Assembly (NCBI GenBank): GCA_949358305.1
Contig: OX442314.1
Span: 62,691,369-62,755,368, forward strand
DNA: 64,000 nucleotides
Reading direction: 5' to 3'
Source: Strigamia acuminata
Taxonomy: Eukaryota; Arthropoda; Chilopoda; Geophilomorpha; Linotaeniidae
Shown here: positions 32,826 to 43,341 of the stretch, one piece after another
Layout: the number at the start of each line of letters is the position of its first letter
How positions within the stretch are numbered: the stretch's first letter is position 1
The notes under the pieces: model-generated
The model's database searches: none
Seen by the model: only the letters and a program-made list of their open reading frames with translations
Told to the model about the DNA's origin: nothing
Program-made: the position numbers and the translations under genes

Positions 32826-34575
32826 TGTGATGATTACAAATCTGTATTTATCAATGTTCACAATAGATGGCGCTGTTTACCAAACGCGCGTAATTCAAAC
32901 TCGATAAAACTAAAAGTGTGATAAATAATATTTAGACACGGTGAATAAAATATAACTATTTTATTCGATATAAACCAAGTATTATTTACTTGACAATGTT
33001 TTGATTCTATCGAATCAATATCCACGTTACTTACCTGTCGAAGGGAACCAACTGGACCCTTCCGGACCCCAACTGGGCCCATCTGGACATAGTCATATAT
33101 TAGGTCCGGACTAGTGACCCACGAATCCGCCGATTCGTATGCTGATTGGCTGTCGCCAATCTAGTAGTTCTACAGAACTATATAAGCATCAGTTTTTCAC
33201 CCTCTCACCCCCCTGGCTTGATAACTGAACACGTATATTGTCTGTAGTTAAATTGTTATCGTTTGATTTCATTATTCTCTATCGACACATCAGGCCACCT
33301 CAGCTCTCCACAGTTAGTATTCATTACTATTTGTTATTGCTGTTGTAGGGCTATTTCGGGAAGGCTAACTCCGGTAATAGACATGCGTCCGCATGAAATA
33401 GCCCCGTAACGTTAGCTTGCTGTTCTACGGGACAGTTAGAGTTCGTACGGTGGCTTAATATAACGGCCATACACAGTAAGGCCTTGCTAGATGAAAGTAG
33501 GTCCCTCAGCTAACTGGCCTCAGTCCGCTGCAGGGTGGTTGTTGTAAACAGCCCACGCAGGTTCCCGTCTTTCTACGATTGGTCCTTCCGCTCGTTAAAA
33601 GTCGGTAAAGGCCTAATGCACAGGTAACACGCCGGGTTGGTAGCCCGTGAGTAATATCTTCAAGATGTTGCGAGAAACAACTACCTGGATAATGGTAATC
33701 CAACGGCAGTGGCCGATTAATATTTTACCCGGTGCTCGATCAATGGATCCCGTCATCGTAAGGCATGCTGGCGGATGGAGGAGTCAAATCCTCCCGCGAT
33801 GGTTCTCTCGACCGTCGTGACGGTCCCCGCCCCATTGTACCCTCCGGGTTAGTAACCCGTGAACGATATATAAAATATATCGTGTTAAACAAATTACTCG
33901 GGCATTGGTAATCCTGTATTGGCAATATCTTTTAAACCCGGTAAGTCCATAGAAATGTTTACCTGGTGGTTGGTACCACCGATAGTGAGTTAAAGCACAC
34001 AATTAAATACTCGGCGCCTGATCACGAGATCTTGTCGTCGTAAGGCATGCTGGCGGATGGAGTCTCAACAACTCCCGCGACGTTCTCTCAATTGTCGTGA
34101 CGGTCCCCGCCCAATTAATATTTATATAACAATTCATTTGTTATATTCATTTAATCACTTTACTTTTGTTCATTTGAATTATGGAATATTCTGCCGAATA
34201 TTCCTGTTTATGCGAAGGACTCTTCGCATATTTAGATAACCGATGCTGCGGACCAAATACGTCTCCGTCGCAATATTTGTGACGATGCCGTAAGTCAGCC
34301 GTATCCCTCTGGCTTCGCCCGGATCCTCAACCAGTTGATGCCGCCCGTTTACACGCGTCAAGAACCCATCTTTGTTATCATTAATATTTAGTAATAAATA
34401 TGTTATGTCACACTAAAACTGTAAGTTATTTCTATTCGATCACGTATTCATGTTTGTAAAGACTTCCGTAGCTTATCTCGGTTAGGTTGTTGCTAAACTT
34501 AGCAACGTCTTGTATAAACCGAATTATCTATCTCAAAAAGGACTAATAAATTAGCCCAAAAGTAGAATCGTCACA
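32826..34575 (+). repeat. Solo LTR of the F family
   Basis: 1750 bp, TGTGATGATTAC...CGTCACA, flanked by AACA at 32822-32825 and 34576-34579. It is close along its whole length to the F 5' LTR at 52478-54222, with scattered substitutions and small indels. No internal sequence follows, so the element was lost by LTR-LTR recombination. TATATAAG is at 33179-33186. Confidence 0.92.
33751..34112 (+). repeat. Paired structured modules in the solo F-type LTR
   Basis: Two modules (33751-33833 and 34034-34112) share GTAAGGCATGCTGGCGGATGG, CTCCCGCGA, TTCTCTC and GTCGTGACGGTCCCCGCCC. Each contains short self-complementary arms, such as GGAGGA with TCCTCC and GACCGTC with GACGGTC in the first. A GGGTT-GTA-ACCCG-type hairpin precedes the first and separates the two. 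Downstream of the TATA box, so likely in RNA. Confidence 0.65.
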
Positions 34576-34712
34576 AACACTTGTTGTCATCCTCTCCTCT
34601 GAGCGCCGCCATTTTGAATAAATTAGAGGAAATTTCTTTCTTCACCTCTAATTGGTTCCAACCTGTTGAAAATGACTTCTAATGGTTTTTCCAGGGTTTT
34701 CCCACGTTGTTA

Positions 34713-34723
34713 GGCCCATAACC
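34713..34723 (-). other. Primer-binding site of G (half-tRNA type)
   Basis: Minus strand GGTTATGGGCC. This complements the anticodon-loop region of initiator tRNA-Met, the site used by Drosophila copia. Confidence 0.7.
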
Positions 34724-34724
34724 T

Positions 34725-35853
34725 TGTTGATTTATAGTGGAAATCATCAGCAAATGTCTTGTTTTGCAGTGGTGTGGAAAACCCAAATTGGAGAAAAGAA
34801 GAGCCAGGTGTTCTTAGGTGAAAAACCAAACATAGAGTGAGTTTAATCTATCTAATCACGTGATCCAAAGGTATACAAGTGCCACCTATAGGCGCAATAT
34901 AGAAGTTATACATATCAAATGTAAACACTACAAATGCTCGTAACGCAAAGTATAAATACAAATGATATATGTACAGAAAGAACAATTGGTAAGCATGATT
35001 GCTTGATAATACGATATAATAATACTCCCTCTGTCCCAAATTATGGTATACATTTCTCTAAAAAAATCTCGATTATCGTTAGTTTTGTATAATTTTAAGA
35101 TATTTTAACTGAATAACCTTTCAAATTAAGTGGACTTCCTGATCACTAAGTGGCATTATGGGTAATTAGTGTATCGTTCCATTATTGCTGAGTTGAATTT
35201 TCCCAAAATGGACTCAAATTTAAATGGCACCTGTTGTGCTTAAAGTAAAGTGAAAATGAATTCGAAAAATGGCTGTTTCCAAAGAAAAATGACAAAATAG
35301 AATAAATTAACTGATAATCAGCGAAATTGTATACAACAGCTGTAGCTGAAACAAAGCATTGTTAGGAATAAGGCACCATTAATGAAATTTGCAGGCAAAT
35401 TGAAATTACTCCACTAACTATTTTACAAATTTGGTGAGAAGTTAAAAAACAATACAACGAAGGACATATTCCTGCCAAAAGATAAACATAACAATGTATT
35501 TTTGACATTGCAATGTTGTATGGAGTCAGGGATGATAGCAAAAAATGGCAACAATTACAAAATTCACAAATTCAGAGCAATCATTACAAGTTATTGTTAT
35601 GGAGTATTATTTATTGTTATTGTTTACTCTTTATTTTTTATTGTTATTATTTACTCCATATTATTTATTGTTTACTTAATTTATTTATAATTTAACTTAT
35701 TTATATTAATTTTGCATTTTTATAATGATAAAAATCAAATAAAACCTGAAATGTATACCATAATTTGGGACAAAAATAATAGTACAAATGTATACCATAA
35801 TTTGGGACAGAGGGAGTATATACAATGCCTTTAGTAAATATTATAACCCAACA
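34725..35853 (-). repeat. 5' LTR of G, split by a DNA element
   Basis: TGTTGATTTATAG...CCCAACA. About 335 bp without the insert. Similar in order to the H LTR, for example TGAAAAACCA, GAGTGCCACCT-type and AATACGATA words. Confidence 0.75.
35025..35816. mobile_element. Stowaway/mariner-like element with TA duplication
   Basis: 792 bp with terminal inverted repeats of about 30 bp beginning CTCCCTCTGTCCCAAATT, flanked by TA on both sides. The outer end motif CTCCCTCYGTCCC is the hallmark of Stowaway elements known mainly from plants. At the right end the terminal repeat occurs twice, at about 35750-35772 and 35787-35816. The interior has decayed traces on the plus strand of a helix-turn-helix type reading (LTDNQRNC near 35310), too broken to call a gene. 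Confidence 0.8.
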
Positions 35854-36604
35854 CTGTCTTCCTCGCCATGGCCGTCGTGCATTCCCACGTTGTTGGCCGC
35901 CAAAACCCGACGTTCCCGCCGTCGCACCAGCCGTGGTCCCGGGCGCTTGCTGTCCATACGCCGGTCGTCCTCGAAAACCGCCTCTGCCTCTGCCTGTTGC
36001 CATCTGCATTACCGCCGCGGACTTGTTCTTATTGCTCTCCGTGATGGGCAGCACCTCATCACTCTCAGCTGAGGCCAAATGGGCCATTTCATGCGAAACG
36101 GCCAGTTTTGTCATCTTGGTGACTGACATTGGCATGCCTAACAATATTTCACGTACCAGCGGAGCGTTCCTCGCGCCCCTGACCACCTGGTCGATGACCG
36201 CACTGTCCGTCTCCTCCTTGGTCGTGAAATCGCACTGTTGGGCGAGGATTCTTAAATCGGCTATGTATTTTTCAATACTCTCTCCTTTTTGACGCTTTTT
36301 GGCGCCCAGCTTCTGCCGCGATGCATATGGAGTATTGATAGACTCATAATAGCCATCCATGGCTTTTAAGATCTCGTCTAGTGGCGTTTTGGCGAGTATT
36401 TTCGGCTGAACTAACCTCTTCATCTTCTCGTAGGTGGGCACCGGTGGTGGGGGCCCCCACCACCGTAAGCAGCAACGGCACCTTTTTGTCGTCTGCAATA
36501 TCGTTTAGGGTTACAAAGTGTTCGAATGTTTCCTTCCATGAAGTCCAGTTCTGTAGGGAAACTCCCGTAAATGGGGGCACAACCCCTAGCACCATCTGTG
36601 CCAT
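35854..36604 (-). pseudogene. gag: Gypsy Gag fragment K
   Basis: A Ty3/gypsy-type Gag on the minus strand. It begins MAQMVLGVVPPFTG with the NWTSWKETFEHF motif, then, in another frame, LVQPKILAKTPLDEI, ESIEKYIADLRILAQQCDF and an Arg-Gly-rich tail (GRGRGGFRGRP). The frame changes at about 36440-36465, where the plus strand holds a perfect palindrome GGTGGTGGGGGCCCCCACCACC. The C-terminal part and all of pol are missing because G's LTR starts there and the region beyond is lost. Confidence 0.85.
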
Positions 36605-36783
36605 TGCAACGTTGTTCTTTAAAACTCAACGCAAAAATTAGTAACGATTGAACTTAACCGCCAAACCGCTCGCCCCTGCGAGTCGGGCCCTAAATGGAAC
36701 AGGCCAAAAACGTCACGGAAAGTAAGTCATTTACCTCACTTAATTTTTGTTCAACCACATCAAAATCATGGTAATTCCACTGT
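36605..36783 (-). other. Leader of K
   Basis: About 180 bp between primer site and Gag start. No other signal seen. Confidence 0.5.
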
Positions 36784-36801
36784 ATCCCATCGTGGATACC
36801 A
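36784..36801 (-). other. Possible primer-binding site of K
   Basis: Minus strand TGGTATCCACGATGGGAT, one base from the candidate LTR. TGG start fits a tRNA CCA end; I cannot name the tRNA. Confidence 0.5.
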
Positions 36802-36802
36802 G

Positions 36803-37016
36803 TGTTGAATCTAATGTCCACTTATTCTCATTTTGAAGATTCAAGCAAAACACACACAAACTTCACTCTTTGATTTCGGTTAGTCGACTGTTTATTATCC
36901 CAAATTGCTATAGCAACCAAAAGTATATTACATAATTTCTCGTTAACAATCAGATGTATTCTCAATTATTACAAAGTCAATCAATTAGTTGATTAGTTGT
37001 GAGTGTGTACACAACA
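36803..37016 (-). repeat. Candidate 5' LTR of K
   Basis: About 214 bp, TGTTGAATC...TACACAACA, in the right place beside a primer site. No second copy in the window, so the ends are inferred. Confidence 0.5.
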
Positions 37017-37206
37017 GAAATAGAGCGCAACGTTGGTGGATGGCTCTAACTCCAAAACCAGTCGGCTGGGAGGACTTTGAGCAAGTTTTCAGGCAAGTTT
37101 TTTCGATTAATTCGGCTTTGGCCAATGTCAAATTATCTCAACGCAAACAGAAGCCAGGAGTACCGACTATGTCATTCCTCAGTGAGATGATTCATTATTT
37201 GAATAG
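37017..37206 (+). pseudogene. gag: Gypsy Gag fragment J
   Basis: A scrap of about 63 codons on the plus strand reading RAQRWWMALTPKP, WEDFEQVFRQVF, NVKLSQRKQ and MSFLSEMIHYL. It matches the middle of the Gag of I (RAQRWWLSLKPKP, WEDFEILFRRAF, NVKLSKRKQ, MSFLSEIVYYL) on the other strand, so it comes from a related element in opposite orientation. It starts at the edge of the K LTR and fades after HYLNR. No start codon or rest of the gene remains. Confidence 0.85.
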
Positions 37207-37399
37207 ATACTACTTGGGGAAACATGTGTGGAAAAATTTTTATTTCTACGTAAAATTTACCATTGTTGAACTTTGAATTTTAAATTTTTTAATAAAATAA
37301 ACGCAATTTTAATTTTTTTTTTTTTTTTTTTTTTTTTTTTGGGAAGGGGGGTCGGACATTTTAATTTTAATATCGGCGCAGGTATCGGTGAAAGAAAAT
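37207..37399. other. AT-rich junction with T-run
   Basis: Holds a run of about 29 T near 37312-37340, followed by GGGAAGGGGGGTCGG. It marks the broken 3' end of I; no LTR or polypurine tract of I is found here. Confidence 0.6.
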
Positions 37400-40300
37400 T
37401 CAATTAAATGAAAGAAAATAGGCAGAAAAAATATCTAAAGTGTTGACAGTAAAAATTTCAACATGCTTATCAATAATTTCGACGTCTTTTAAAGTTAAAA
37501 AATTGGCTTCGGCAAAAAACCAATGTCGCAATTCCACTACATTGTAGGGCTGGGTTTTTTGACCGTTTTCATCCATTAGGATTACTGTATTGGGGCCCAC
37601 CAATCTATGTATAATATATACACCTTCAGTGCGCTGGCGTAAACCTGCGGCAAATTGTTTGTCGGCAGAAGAAGGTTGCCGATTGCGCAAAGTTACCCAG
37701 TCGCCAGGACGGAAGTCATGGGGGCGCCGTTTTAAATCGAACCATTTTTTGTGTCGAATTTGGGACTCGCGCAAGTTGTTAATCGCGCTTTCTCGCATTC
37801 TACGCATATGTTCGTGCAAATTCTCAGCTTCCACGGGCGGTAATGGTTCTCCGTCATCGGTGTCGCTGTCCAGGTCGCCCGGAAATCGAGCTTCCTGGCC
37901 TGTTACCATTTTAAAGGGCGAATACTTTAAAGAAATTTGATACGCTGAGTTAATTGCGAGTACAAAATAGCCAATGTTGACATCCCATCTAGTATGGTCA
38001 TCATCGATATATGCTAATATACAGTTCTTTAAAGATTGGTTAAGCCTTTCCGCAATATTACCTTGCGGGTGATACGCGGCGGTGTATCGGTTAATCGCGC
38101 CAAGTTGTTGGATTTGACTACGAAATTCCGGGGAGCGAAAAGCTGGAGCGTTATCGCTGATAATTATCTTGGGAAAACCCCATCTTTTGCAAAATTTTTG
38201 AATTTGTTTGACTGTAGTCGCTATATTCGAATTTTCAGTTAAGCGCACATCTAACCATCGACTAGCAGAGTCCACCATCACAAAGGTGTTGGCCTTTTTG
38301 TTCCCCGAGATGTTTTATAGTTGTTTATACTCGATGTTTACTCTAATGTTCGATATTTATCAGTTACTTAATTTGTAGACATCATTTATTGATTGGATCC
38401 TATGAGATCCTATATTTTGCTTTGTTTAGATTTCGTTTATCGGGTTTTAGTTCTGCCCGATTATTTATCTCGTTTTATCATTGCTTTTATTATTGCTTGC
38501 GTTTTCCTGTTTTCACCACAATGGATGCGAATAAAGCTCCCGATGCTTTTTATCATTTTGCCTCTTATTTTCAACTTTTCCACAAAAGGCATAACAGTGT
38601 CCTTCTGTGGAACGGGGTTTCTTGCCGTAATAGTCGATGTAGATGGCAGAGAAAAGATGGCGCGACCTGGACATTATCATTTTTCCATAAGGAAGTCTAT
38701 TTAGGGGTTTGGCTCTTTGACATGCCTCGCATACCTGTATCCATGTTCGAATATCTTCGCGCATTTTTGGCCAAAATACGCGCGATTTAATGCGATGAAG
38801 TGTTCTTTCTTGACCCATATGACCGACTACAGGGGGATAGTGCATTGCGCGGAAATATCTTTCTCTTAGTTCAAAGGGGAGATATATTTGGCGCCTCTTC
38901 CTAATTTCATTAATATGGACAGGAGGGAAGCGACATAACATCTCTTTATACATGCCGAAATCTTGCGCGTCAGTGACAATTTTAGCAGCTTCGTCAGGAT
39001 CAGCTGGTAGCATTTGGGCAGTTAAATAAAATATCAACTCACGCGACCAGGGGTCCTATCTTTGCGCAGCGATGATTTCAGCAGCAGTAGGCAACAGTTC
39101 GAACGGAGGATGTTCAATTGGTGGATCGTGCTCCAGTTCGGCTTGCTTCTCTGCTTCAGTCCTTGTGTCCTCAATTACTGTTCTTTCTGGTCGTGGACGC
39201 AGTCTTGATGGAGTTCTTTGCGCTGATGTTGATGGCGCATAGTAATTCCTCATTGGTGGCGACATGTCACGAATGGGTCCAAAGCTGTCCTCTGACGATG
39301 TAGAATCAGAATCTGGGTCCGAAGTATAACCTCCTAGCCTTTGCTGTCCTGATGGTCCCGCTGCAGTGTCATACATCACTGGTTCAGAAGGTTGATGTGG
39401 AGAAATAGCAGGAAAATCAGTGATAGGAATTGAGGGGGTTGGGGAAGGAGTTGGTAAATTTGGAATTTCAGGAGAAGGTCTTGGGATAGGCCTTCGATGG
39501 CTATCGGGTTGAATTATTGGTGCAGGGACTCCAGTTATGCGACGGAAATTTCGTCTGATTTTATCCACCAAAGTTCCAGGCGTAGGCAATTGTAAAGGCG
39601 CCGAAGCAGTCCTTTTTCTAAAACTAGATGGATTTATTGGCGCAGGAATTTTAGTTGGAGCAATTGCTGGAGGAGGAACAGAAATAGGAGTGGATATTGG
39701 AGTTGTAGGAGGGGTAGGAATAGGTAAAGGTGGTGGAATTAAAACTGATTTAGGTTTGGGTTTCACCACATGGGAAGGAATAGCGGATTTACGTCGCACT
39801 GCCTTCAACCTTCCTACTTGCTGTGATTTTAATAATTTTGGAAATGTCCATTTTTTAATAGTTCCTGAATACCTAGGTGGTAGCCATGGTGGTGCTTGTG
39901 GAATTAAAGATGGATCCTTCAATCTAGCTCGAGTTCGGGTCGCGACAGCAAGTTTAGCGCGAGGAGACAGGATTGGCACAATATTAATTTTGCGTGGTCT
40001 CCCTCGTTTCTTTATCAAGATTGGAATTAAAGAGCGCTGTCTGCGAGTCCGTAAAGGCACTGAAACACGAACTGGTGATAAATTAGGAGTCTTTACTTGT
40101 GAAGTTGGTTGTACAACGGGAACTGGCGCATTTGGAGTGGCAGTCGGTTGCACAATTGGTGTTGGCGCAACTGGAGGTAAAGTAGGCGGAGGTACCGTCG
40201 TTGGAGTAGTAGCTATGCCTGTTGGAGGTGAAGTTTGCGTAGCAGAAGTTGGCGCATTTCCAGTTACTTTACCTTTACCAGTCGGTCTAGGAATAAGAAA

Positions 40301-43120
40301 TTTTCTCTTATTTTTCTTTTTTGTTGGTGAAGATGCTGCAATGAGAGGCACTTTTTTAAATTTAGATTTAAACAATTTTCGAAACTGCAAATTAATGTCT
40401 TTTGGCAATTCCTTAATGATGTTAAGTGCTGGCCACTCGTTGCAATCATCAAAATAGGCAAGGTAGCACGCCTCGTCGACCTCCGGGCTATCATCCTCGT
40501 CATCGGATTCAGGTGGGTCGACAGGAGCTCGACTCAGTGCATCTGCTACCTTATTTTTGCATCCTGAACAGTGCAAAAACGTGAATTTATAGTCACTTAA
40601 CGATAGTACCCAGCGGGCTAGTTGTCCGGTTGGTTCTCTTTGCTGAAAAAGCCACTTAAGAGATTGATGATCGCTCTCGAGGTAGAATGGCATCATCTCG
40701 AGGTATGCGCGAAAACATTTGACGCCCCAAACTGAAGCCAAACATTCGATCTCGGTTACTTTGTAGTTCTTTTCAGCGCTGTTTAATGCGCGGGAGGCGA
40801 AGGCGATTGGAATTCTTACACCTTCATCGTTAAGTTGCATTAAAGCAGCACCTAATCCAGAATAGCTAGCATCGGTTTGTAATATAAATGGTTTTTTCCA
40901 ACTGGGAAAACGTCTTTTTAGAGTAGGGATAGCAATTTGGTCCTTCAGATACTCAAACGCTTGTTGTTGCGCGTCTGTCCAATTCCAAATCGCATCTTTT
41001 TTAAGCAATGGTCGGAAAACTTCGCTAATTTTAGAAAAATTTGCAATGAATGATTGGTAATAACCTACCATGCCTTTAAATCGTTGTAATTCGCGCAAGT
41101 TGGTTGGCGCAGGGTAATTTTGAATAGCAACCACTTTCTTTGGATTTGGTGTAATCTGGCCTGATTCCACGATGTGACTCAAAACTTCGAGTCTTTTTTG
41201 ACAAAGCTCGGTCTTGTTGGCGTTCATGGTGAAACCAGCGTTAAACAATTCCTCTAACACGAGGCGCAAATGTTGCACGTGTTCCTCAAAAGTTCGGCTA
41301 AAAATAATCACGTCATCAATATATACAAATACAAATTTGTAAAGGTACTTTGCAAGAGTTTTATTCATCGCTCGTTGGAGTGTAGCGGGTCCGTTGATAG
41401 GTCCGAAAGGCATGCGCACATATTCGAATAAACCTCGATGAGTTATAAAAGCTAAATACCGTTCGTCACCTTTGCGCACGCCGATCTGATGGAAAGCTTC
41501 GCGTCCGTCAATTATCGAAAACCAATGCGCACCTCCCAAATATGCGAAGATGTTATCAATGTCTGGAAGAGGATACACATCCGGAATAGTTTGCGCATTG
41601 ATGGGGCGAAAATCCATAGCAGTTCTCCATTCGCCTGTTTTCTTTGGTACGACGACAGGAGCAACGACGCAATCACTTTGGGATCGCCGAATAATACCTT
41701 GTTGTAATTTCTTGTCGATATATTTGTCAATTATAGCCTTTTTCGCTGGGTTTACCGGGCGCACTGGAACATGAATTGGACGGAAGTCCGGTTTCAGGTT
41801 TACCTCGTATTCGGTGTTGCTACATAAACCAATTTCTTCACGAAATATTTGCGAAATGGGCTGCAATGTCTTAATTAACAATTTTATCTGTGACACTGTT
41901 AATTTGTTCCACAACTGGTGGTATATCCAATCCAGATCGGTCGGATCTCCACTGGGTTGGTACTGAAGAAAATTAATGTCATTAATATTCATTTTAGAGT
42001 TATTTTCACCATTGTTTGGTTGCGCAGTTGAAGTGATGTTAATTTTCAACTCCTTCTTGGCATTGATGTCCTTAGCACGTTGCGCAACAAGTTGTTTGGC
42101 AATGGGACGAATAACGTTGATTTTTCGTCGTAAACGTCGTAATCGTCGGAGCTGACTCAAAGTTAATTTACGTGAAATTGTCTTTTTTAATTTGGAGGAA
42201 ACTTTAGAAGTTTCTTTCCTCTTTGGGGACCAAATATTCGACCATTTGCGTTGCGCACGATGTCGAATTTGTTTAACTCGATGTTGCGCATCGTCATGCG
42301 GATATTCGAATATTTCGTGTTGAAAAGGTCTATGCGCCAGGAGGAGGCAATTAATTTCACTCACCGGATCCGGTTTCTTTAGTATTTTCGTCGGAACGAT
42401 TTCACTAATGGCCACTGGTGGATTGGACGAATTTTGCGTTTCCTCTGGCGCAAATGGCAAAACCAGAATTGATTCTGACTTTTTTGCTTCTTCATAAGTC
42501 ATGAACTTGCGAATCTCACTTGAGCCCACCATGCTCCATTGTTTTCGTGCATGGTCGATGTCTATTCCAGCCGCTGTACAAAAGTCGCGTCCAAGGAGCA
42601 TATCCATTTTGGCATCGGGTAGAACCATACAAATGAATTTTATTATACCCATCGGAGCACGTAGAGCTAACTGCATTGACTTGGTGGAAGTTACGATATC
42701 GCCTGATGCGACTTGTACCTGCTCATGGAGATTTACAAAGTCCAAACCCATTTTTTCGTGTAGTTGTTGAAACACGTCCTCACTCATTACACAAGTTTGT
42801 GCGCCTGAGTCCAGGAGCGCAGTACAAGCTACATTAGCCCAGGAAATCTTTACGCAAGGTGCTTCCTTGCACAAACGATCCCCGCGCGTTATCTCAATGA
42901 TGGGTTCTTGAGTGTCTTTAAGTTCCTCTGGCGTTAACATTACGAAAGATACCTTCATAGGAGAGATCACTTCCTTTGGAGCCTCAGTCGTCGTTGCACT
43001 AGAAGTAGACTTAATTATTGGTAAAGTTTTGGTAATTTTACTCACTATTGTCATTTTCGAGTTTTTCTTCGAAATTGCAGGTTGCAATTTGTCAATTTCG
43101 GCAATTTGTCCATTACAGCT
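37400..43120 (-). pseudogene. pol: Element I Pol
   Basis: Order from the right: aspartic protease with LLDSGAQTC at about residue 91-99 counted from 43087; RT with the FVYIDDVIIF box and an odd MPFGPINGPATLQR segment where relatives have MPFGLxNAPxTFQR; RNase H with LQTDASYSGLG; a basic, Pro/Thr-rich linker of about 450 residues; integrase zinc region (GHMGQERTLHR...CEACQ) and core with SDNAPAF and NIAERLNQ; then an RPGDWVTLRN-type tail. A TAG at 39056-39058 separates linker and integrase in frame. A 298-bp LTR splits the integrase at 38287-38584. No ATG opens the frame, which overlaps the middle ORF by about 70 bases in the -1 frame. Confidence 0.9.
38287..38584 (+). repeat. Solo copia LTR in integrase of I
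   Basis: 298 bp, TGTTGGCC...TTCCACA, flanked by AAAGG at 38282-38286 and 38585-38589. The start (TGTTGGCCTTTTTGTTCCCCGAG) resembles the A LTR start, so it likely belongs to a sister family. The strand is given on that basis. Confidence 0.82.
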
Positions 43121-43341
43121 TCAGAAACGGCAGTCTGCAGATCTGACGCTCTTGTTGCTGATGTGATAATGGAAGATGATGACGAAATAACACTACTTAC
43201 AGGTTTATACTCTGGAAGAGTAATAACAGTAGGAGATGTTGTTGAATAAACCTGTTTAGAAATGTCCTCTGCAAGGTTAATCAAAGATGGTGCGCGTCGT
43301 TTGGATTTCAGACGCTTTGCGCGAAGGGCCGGTTGACTCAT
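43051..43341 (-). CDS. Small middle ORF of element I
   Basis: 96 codons from an ATG whose last bases overlap the gag stop as ATGA. It reads MSQPALRAKRLKSKRR and then a Ser/Thr-rich stretch, with no known domain. The pol frame lies one base back from it and is open over its last 70 bases. It could be a bridge in gag-pol expression (termination-reinitiation, then a shift), or the true N-terminus of pol after a one-base indel near the A-run at about 43060-43070. I cannot decide between these from one copy. Confidence 0.55.
   Translation of the reverse strand: MSQPALRAKRLKSKRRAPSLINLAEDISKQVYSTTSPTVITLPEYKPVSSVISSSSSIITSATRASDLQTAVSEAVMDKLPKLTNCNLQFRRKTRK

Larger units (their letters stand above)
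32243..35853 (-). mobile_element. Copia remnant G: leader and 5' LTR only
   Basis: Resembles the leader and LTR of H in order and in short words. Next to B it reads TTGACTAACACTGTGCAC and GCCTCAAAAACAC as H does beside its Gag start. CACTTCACGTGTGGTTGGCGAGAAT, GCGCCGCCATTTTG and GGCCCATAACC follow in the same order. No coding part is left; B occupies the Gag start and everything beyond is lost. A solo F-type LTR (32826-34575) and a DNA element (35025-35816) lie inside. The remaining leader stretches, 32243-32825 and 34580-34712, hold nothing else. Confidence 0.75.

Noticed and set aside
34011-34120. Possible tRNA-like or known ribozyme fold in the F-type LTR
   Set aside because: The arms are self-complementary, but no hammerhead core or tRNA boxes could be fitted, so only a general structured module is claimed.
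37312-37340. Poly(A) tail of a processed pseudogene or LINE
   Set aside because: The T-run has no recognisable LINE or gene sequence attached and no duplication was seen.
39537-40457. 306-codon plus-strand ORF rich in Gly and Val
   Set aside because: Antisense shadow of the Pro/Thr-rich linker of I; its composition is what the reverse complement of such codons gives.
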